Assembly: GCA_033763395.1 (NCBI GenBank)
Contig: JANRKQ010000018.1
Location: 1-64,000 of the forward strand
Direction: 5' to 3'
DNA: 64,000 nucleotides
DNA from: Xiheimicrobium sp033763395
Lineage (GTDB): Bacteria; Myxococcota; Myxococcia; Myxococcales; Myxococcaceae
Position numbers and translations under genes: made by a program. Under the pieces are notes generated by a model, which saw only the letters and a program-made list of their open reading frames with translations, searched no databases and was not told the DNA's origin. Positions 59,947-64,000 of this stretch are shown piece after piece. Within the stretch, counting starts at the first letter, position 1; each line of letters opens with the position of its first letter.

Positions 59947-60085
59947 GCGCCACCCAAGGCCCGTCGCCCACGAACCCCAGAACCGCCGGGCCGACCTTAC
60001 GCGTCGTCGACGACCTCGCGCGGCGAGGGCTCCGGACGCCTGATGGGGCTCCGAGCGCGAGCACGAGGGCCAGCGCTGATCCCGC

Positions 60086-61327
60086 TCATCGTCGAGGGCG
60101 CACCGGCGGGGGCGCAAGCCACGCGGAGAGCTTCTCCACGAGCTGCTCCAGGCCGAGCTCGCCGAGGAGCTCCCCGTCGCGGCCGCGAAGGCTCACCGAG
60201 CAGGCCTGCGCCTCGCGCCCTCCGACGATGGCGAGGAACGGCACGTGCTCCACGTCGGCTTCACGAACACGGGGCCCCAGGTTGCCTCGCGCTGACACCG
60301 AGACCTGCACGCCCACGTCCGAGAGCCGCGCTGCGACCGCGTGCGCCCAGGCGACCGCCGCGTCGTCGACCGGCAACACCCGCACCTGCTCGGGCATGAG
60401 CCACGCCGGAAACGCACCGCCGCAGTGCTCGAGCAGGATCGCGAAGAACCGCTCGAGCGAACCGAACAACGCGCGGTGAATCACGATGGGTTCGCGCTCG
60501 ACGCCGCCGTCGTCGAACGACAGCTCGAACGCGCGCGGCAGGTTGAAGTCGAACTGCACGCTCGAGCACTGCCAGTGACGGCCCAGCGCGTCGCGCACGA
60601 GCACGTCGAGCTTGGGGCCGTAGAACGCGCCTCCGCCCGGTTGCAGCTCGAGCGCGACGCCCACCTTCGCGGCGGCGTTCTTCAGGGCCTGCTCGGCGGC
60701 GTCCCACGCGGCCACCTCGCCCACGAACTGCGCTGGCCGCGACGAGAGCAGCACGCGCACGTCGGGAAAACCGAAGACCGAGAGCAACTCGAGCGCGAAG
60801 GCCAGCGCGTCGGCCACCTCGGCCTCGGCCTGCTCCGGCGCGCAGATGAGGTGCGCGTCGTCCTGCATGAAGCCCCGCGCGCGGAACAGCCCATGGAGCG
60901 CGCCGGACGCCTCGTTCCGGTACACCTGACCCAGCTCGCAGAGGCGGAGCGGGAGCTCGTCACGGCGGCGCGGCCTCGCCTTGACGATCTGCAGGTGGAA
61001 CGGACAGTTCATCGGCTTGAGGAACACCTCGCCCGACTCGAGCTGCATCGCCGGGAACATCGAGTCGCGGTACTTCGCCAGGTGGCCCGAGCGCTCCCAG
61101 AGGGCGCCCTGGCCGACGTGGGGCGAGGCGACGAACTGGTAGCCGCGCGCGAGGTGGGCGTCGCGCCACCAGTCCTCCATTCGTTTGCGAATGAACGCGC
61201 CGCGCGGGTGCCAGAGCACGAGGCCCGGCCCGATGGCCTCGTGGAGCGAGAAGAGATCGAGCGCTCGGCCGAGCCGGCGGTGGTCGCGCTGCTCGGGGTC
61301 CAGGTTGACGGAATGAACGGGTGACAT
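60086..61327 (-). CDS. Threonyl-tRNA synthetase-like protein without TGS and editing domains
   Basis: 413 residues from ATG 61327. It starts directly at the catalytic core; the TGS and N2 editing domains (about 240 residues of standard ThrRS) are absent. The core is intact: LKPMNCPFHLQI (Zn Cys), ELGQVYRNEASGALHGLFRARGFMQDDAH (motif 2, Zn His), YGPKLDV, IHRALFGSLERFFAILLEH (motif 3, Zn His), then the anticodon-binding domain VRVLPVDDAAVAWAHAV. It should activate threonine, but cannot edit Ser-tRNA. It could be an additional synthetase or serve another role. Confidence 0.93.
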   Translation of the reverse strand: MSPVHSVNLDPEQRDHRRLGRALDLFSLHEAIGPGLVLWHPRGAFIRKRMEDWWRDAHLARGYQFVASPHVGQGALWERSGHLAKYRDSMFPAMQLESGEVFLKPMNCPFHLQIVKARPRRRDELPLRLCELGQVYRNEASGALHGLFRARGFMQDDAHLICAPEQAEAEVADALAFALELLSVFGFPDVRVLLSSRPAQFVGEVAAWDAAEQALKNAAAKVGVALELQPGGGAFYGPKLDVLVRDALGRHWQCSSVQFDFNLPRAFELSFDDGGVEREPIVIHRALFGSLERFFAILLEHCGGAFPAWLMPEQVRVLPVDDAAVAWAHAVAARLSDVGVQVSVSARGNLGPRVREADVEHVPFLAIVGGREAQACSVSLRGRDGELLGELGLEQLVEKLSAWLAPPPVRPRR

Positions 61328-61640
61328 GGGGTCTCCAGACGGGAACTGCGGTGGTTCGCCGTCGACTGGAGACACGCACCATGCGGAGCCCCAGCGAACG
61401 GCAGGGGCCCCCTTCGGCTTCACGGTGCGTCAGGCAGCCGTGCGCGGGCCCGGGTGAGGGGTCGTGCACGTCGTGGTGGCGCAGGGTGAAGCCATGGGCG
61501 CTGCGGAGGACGCGTGTCGGCGCGGGCGCCTGACTGCCGGGGCACCGCGGCATGCGCAGGTGTCGTTCTTTGTCGAGCGGCGAGCCTTCGGCGCGGCCTT
61601 GCGCTCCGCCGACGCCAGACGGTGACAGGCGCGCGGTGAC
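61328..61640. other. Intergenic region, ThrRS leader, no gene recognised
   Basis: Apart from the hairpin at 61331-61373 no gene was recognised. Small open frames occur on both strands without ribosome sites or recognisable products. It carries the divergent starts of the ThrRS-like gene (61327, minus) and an exported protein gene (61641, plus). Confidence 0.5.
61331..61373 (-). promoter_or_regulatory. SD-masking hairpin before the ThrRS-like gene
   Basis: GTCTCCAG (61331-61338) pairs with CTGGAGAC (61366-61373), with inner pairs ACGG-GAAC (61339-61346) and GTTC-G-CCGT (61354-61362), a seven-base loop (61347-61353) and small bulges. On the mRNA strand the 3' arm CTGGAGAC contains GGAG about five to six bases before the ATG. 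The likely ribosome site is therefore buried. Confidence 0.6.
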
Positions 61641-62321
61641 GTGAGACGACTCGAGCCGGTTCCCGTGCTGCTGGCCCTCTCTCTCACGGCGCTGCTGACC
61701 GCGACGCCCGACGAACGCTGGTTCCCGGTGACGGGCGTGGTGGGCTTCACCGCCCAGGTGCAACCGACCGGGACGCCGACGCTCGGGCTCGACGTGCAGG
61801 TGCTGACCCCGTTCGGCGTACCGCGGCGCGCTGAGCCCGCCTCCGAGCAGGCTGGAGGCTTCGTCTTCGCTCTCGGCGGCCGTGGCTTCTTCGGACCGAC
61901 GCCCTGGCCGCAGTGTGACTGGTGCTTGTCGCGGCTGTCCGTGGGGCCGAGCGTACGGGCGGGCTACGCCTCGTCATCGGTCGCCAGCCCACGTCGCATT
62001 CCGGACTTCTCGTTCTGGGTGCAGGCGAGCCCGCTCTACGTGATCGAGCGACTGCCCGACGCGCCGCTGATGCCGGGCGGGAGCCGCTCCACGTTCGGCG
62101 TGCGGGTCGAGCTCGGCTTCGGCGCCTTCTGGTGGACCCGCCAGGTGCTGCGCATGCTCGGCATCATCGTCGAGGAGGGCGCGACACAGGTGGGCTTGAT
62201 CACCCTGCCGCTCTTCGGCCTGGGCTTCATCAACCACGTCGGGCTGTCGTGGGAGTACTCCGGGCCCGCGGTGTCGGTGAGCGCGCATCGGTTCGGGGTG
62301 ACGGTCGGCGCGAGCTTGTGA
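61641..62321 (+). CDS. Exported protein, probably beta-rich
   Basis: 226 residues from GTG 61641. A signal peptide (VPVLLALSLTALLTATP) leads to alternating strands and Gly-rich turns (GGFVFALGGRGFFGPT; FSFWVQASPLYVIERL; FGVRVELGFGAFWW) and ends SAHRFGVTVGASL, suggestive of a small outer-membrane barrel. No family recognised. Two Cys (CDWCLSRL) may pair. Confidence 0.65.
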   Translation: MRRLEPVPVLLALSLTALLTATPDERWFPVTGVVGFTAQVQPTGTPTLGLDVQVLTPFGVPRRAEPASEQAGGFVFALGGRGFFGPTPWPQCDWCLSRLSVGPSVRAGYASSSVASPRRIPDFSFWVQASPLYVIERLPDAPLMPGGSRSTFGVRVELGFGAFWWTRQVLRMLGIIVEEGATQVGLITLPLFGLGFINHVGLSWEYSGPAVSVSAHRFGVTVGASL

Positions 62322-62475
62322 AGCCTGTCTCCCAGCGCCGCGCCACCGCGCCGTTCACCTGCCGTCGAAGGCCGAGCCCGTCGCCCCACGAAGGTGTGCC
62401 ATGCGTGTCGTGGTGAGGCCGCCGCTGCGATGCCTGAGCCCCTCAGGCGACCGATTCTCTTTGACGGCACACATC

Positions 62476-63252
62476 GTGCTTTCGCGGCCTCCCGTGCGTC
62501 ATGCACTCCTCCTTCCCTGTGTCCTCATCGCCTGTGCGCGGGCGCCCCATTCGGGTGTCGAGGGCCGAGTCGCCTTCGACGTCGCAGGCGAGTCCGCCGA
62601 GCTGGGTGGGACGCCCGTCGCCGCGGGTACGGAGCTCCGACTCACCCTTCGATGGCTCCACGACAGAGCCGGTCCCACCGGGGCCACCCTGGCTGCGACG
62701 ACCGGCGACGCGACCATCGCGGCCGACCTCAGCCAGGTCGCCGTGACGGAGGTGCGCGAGCGGGAAGTGCTCCGCGCCCGCGTCACCTTCCGGGAGGGCC
62801 CGGTGACGCTCGAGGCCCGGTCGCCTGAGGGCGTGGCCCTCGATCGGCTCGTCGTCGAGGTGGTGGCGCCGAGCGGCCTGCGGGCCAGGCTCGACCCGTC
62901 GTCGCGGTGCGCCCAGTTGGCAACGGCTGGCGATCGGCTCTCGGTCGTACCGGGCGCGTCGACGGCCCTGCTCGACTTCGGCTTCGTCGATGCCTCGGGC
63001 CAGCGCATGCTCGGCACTCCGAGCGTCGCGAGCGCCTGTCTGGGCACGAGCGATCGTCGTTGCCTGCCCACCTCGGGGAGCCGACTCTCGGTCCAGTGGA
63101 GCCCCACCCCCAGCGAAGTGCTGGGCGGCGCGTTGTCGACGTTCTTCACCTTCGGCCTGGCCCGCGGCACCTCGACGACGCTCGCCGTGAGCGAGGCGAC
63201 CGGTCTCACCGCGACCCTCGTCGTCGACGATCGGGGCCAGTGCGAGCCCTGA
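62476..63252 (+). CDS. Lipoprotein of unknown function
   Basis: About 258 residues from GTG 62476; GTG 62494 is an alternative. The signal ends in lipobox LIAC. The mature part is beta-rich with three or four Cys pairs (RCAQLATAG, SACLGTSDRRCLPT, GQCEP) and an Ig-like look at its N-terminus (VAFDVAGESAEL; LRLTLRWLHD; VTFREGPVTLEARSPEG). No family recognised. Confidence 0.65.
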   Translation: MLSRPPVRHALLLPCVLIACARAPHSGVEGRVAFDVAGESAELGGTPVAAGTELRLTLRWLHDRAGPTGATLAATTGDATIAADLSQVAVTEVREREVLRARVTFREGPVTLEARSPEGVALDRLVVEVVAPSGLRARLDPSSRCAQLATAGDRLSVVPGASTALLDFGFVDASGQRMLGTPSVASACLGTSDRRCLPTSGSRLSVQWSPTPSEVLGGALSTFFTFGLARGTSTTLAVSEATGLTATLVVDDRGQCEP

Positions 63253-63304
63253 CGGCCGGCCGGTTTCATGAGCCGGTGGGCGATCGGGGGTACGCTTGGG
63301 GCGT

Positions 63305-64000
63305 ATGCGATCGCCACGCGCTGACGTCACCAGCCGCACCCGCGGAGAAGACACCTTCGAAGCGGGGGTCCACGCGGAGGCCGACGTGGGCGCCATCGAC
63401 GTCGGGCTCGCCGTTCAACCCGACGCCATCGGCCTGGTGATCGACGCGCCGGTGGTCGGTCAGCTCAAGTTGGCGCTCGAGGTCCAGCCCGACGGCACGA
63501 CGCGGCTCGCCGCCATGCAGCGCCGACGGGTGGATGGCACGCAGGCCCCGGTGCCGCCCGTCGTGGTCGTCGACGAGACGCGGGTCGCGCAGCTCGAGGG
63601 AGAGCTCACCCGCCAGCGCGAGGCGCTCGCGACCGCCCTCGCCCGGTTCGAGCAGGTGCAGGCCGTCACCGTCACCGAGCGTGACGAGGCCCGGGAGCGC
63701 GCCGAGGCCCACCACGAGAACGCGAAGGAGCTGCAGGGCGCCGTCGAAGCGCAGAACCGCGTCGTCGCCGGGCTCGAGGCCGAGCTGCGAGAGGCGCGCG
63801 ACGCCGTCGCCTCCGAGAAGGAGGCGCGCCTGACGGTCCTGGGTGAGCGGGAGAAGGCCCGCGCCGAGCTCGATCGGCTCCGTGAAGAGCAGGACGCAGG
63901 CTCGGCGGTGCTGATGCGCGAGGTGTCCGAGGCACGCGCCGCCCGCGACGCCGCTGAGGCCGAGCGCTCGCGCATCTCGAAGGAGCTGACGGAGCTGTCG
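63305..64000 (+). CDS. Coiled-coil protein, partial at window end
   Basis: Open from ATG 63305 to the window end without a stop (232 codons), so the C-terminus is missing. The N-terminal 70 residues (MRSPRADVTSRTRGEDTFEA; VGLAVQPDAIGLVIDAPVVG) look globular; from about residue 95 it becomes a long Glu/Arg/Ala heptad coiled coil (TRVAQLEGELTRQREALATA; AELREARDAVASEKEARL). Function unknown; coding preference matches neighbours. Confidence 0.75.
   Translation, partial: MRSPRADVTSRTRGEDTFEAGVHAEADVGAIDVGLAVQPDAIGLVIDAPVVGQLKLALEVQPDGTTRLAAMQRRRVDGTQAPVPPVVVVDETRVAQLEGELTRQREALATALARFEQVQAVTVTERDEARERAEAHHENAKELQGAVEAQNRVVAGLEAELREARDAVASEKEARLTVLGEREKARAELDRLREEQDAGSAVLMREVSEARAARDAAEAERSRISKELTELS

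Noticed and set aside
61331..61373. tRNA-Thr anticodon mimic as in E. coli thrS
   Set aside because: The seven-base loop reads CACCGCA on the mRNA and has no NGU Thr anticodon, so direct mimicry is not supported.

Overview
The window is high-GC bacterial chromosome with strong G/C preference at third codon positions and many antisense shadow frames. Gene content points to a myxobacterium (Myxococcota, probably the Cystobacterineae side). The reasons are a Glt/CglB-type gliding locus, many lipoproteins and Cys-rich surface proteins, a kinase with the myxobacterial HxDVSPxN loop, FHA, PilZ, FIST and SpoVG proteins, DUF3857 transglutaminase lipoproteins, an AgmX-like C-terminal domain, and an infC gene that seems to start at AUC and carries a long tail as in Myxococcus xanthus Dsg. 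No rRNA, CRISPR array, transposase or prophage was seen.

Layout. 1-8.8 kb (minus strand): rplC, then Cys-rich and VWA lipoproteins, two outer-membrane beta-barrel-like proteins and two TPR proteins, read as a gliding/focal-adhesion envelope complex. 9-16.4 kb: a degenerate PLP-fold protein, a TolC-like plus MlaC-like pair, class I aldolase, tandem FKBP isomerases and an FHA protein. 16.8-25.3 kb: Ser/Thr kinase with a secreted TPR partner, a structured leader before a PilZ gene, the pyruvate dehydrogenase operon (pdhA-pdhB-pdhC plus a lipoprotein), a Cys-rich lipoprotein and a HAD hydrolase. 25.3-34.7 kb: a two-TM protein, an organophosphate-type MFS transporter, a pair of DUF3857 lipoproteins, a RIC/hemerythrin-type protein and a DUF1571 protein. 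34.7-41.8 kb: gamma-glutamylcyclotransferase-like protein, GbsR/MarR regulator and polyprenyl diphosphate synthase (minus) divergent from prs, then a GH1 glycosidase, a FIST sensor protein and an ERG24-like sterol reductase homologue.

41.8-43.9 kb is the rpsP-khpA-rimM-trmD translation operon, with degenerate tandem repeats between rimM and trmD. 43.9-47.6 kb holds a fused MFS/spermidine-synthase-like protein and a short accessory patch between tRNA-Gly and tRNA-Pro, containing an apparent type I restriction hsdR remnant and a Phd/ParE-type toxin-antitoxin pair. 47.6-54.2 kb is the classic infC-rpmI-rplT-pheS-pheT-ihfA cluster with a lipoprotein gene inserted before pheS. 54.4-64 kb: spoVG, a lipoprotein with Ig-like repeats and a sugar-dehydrogenase propeller, orphan nuoA-nuoB, two phasin-like coiled-coil proteins, a lytic transglycosylase, a thioesterase, a shortened threonyl-tRNA synthetase behind an SD-masking hairpin, two exported proteins, and a coiled-coil protein cut by the window end.

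Most of the window is housekeeping. The more unusual items are the CglB-like adhesin joined to a GltA/B/C-type locus, several proteins that keep a fold but lose the catalytic residues, the sterol-reductase homologue abutting trmD, the compact ThrRS with its hairpin, the PilZ leader, and the tRNA-bounded defence remnant.
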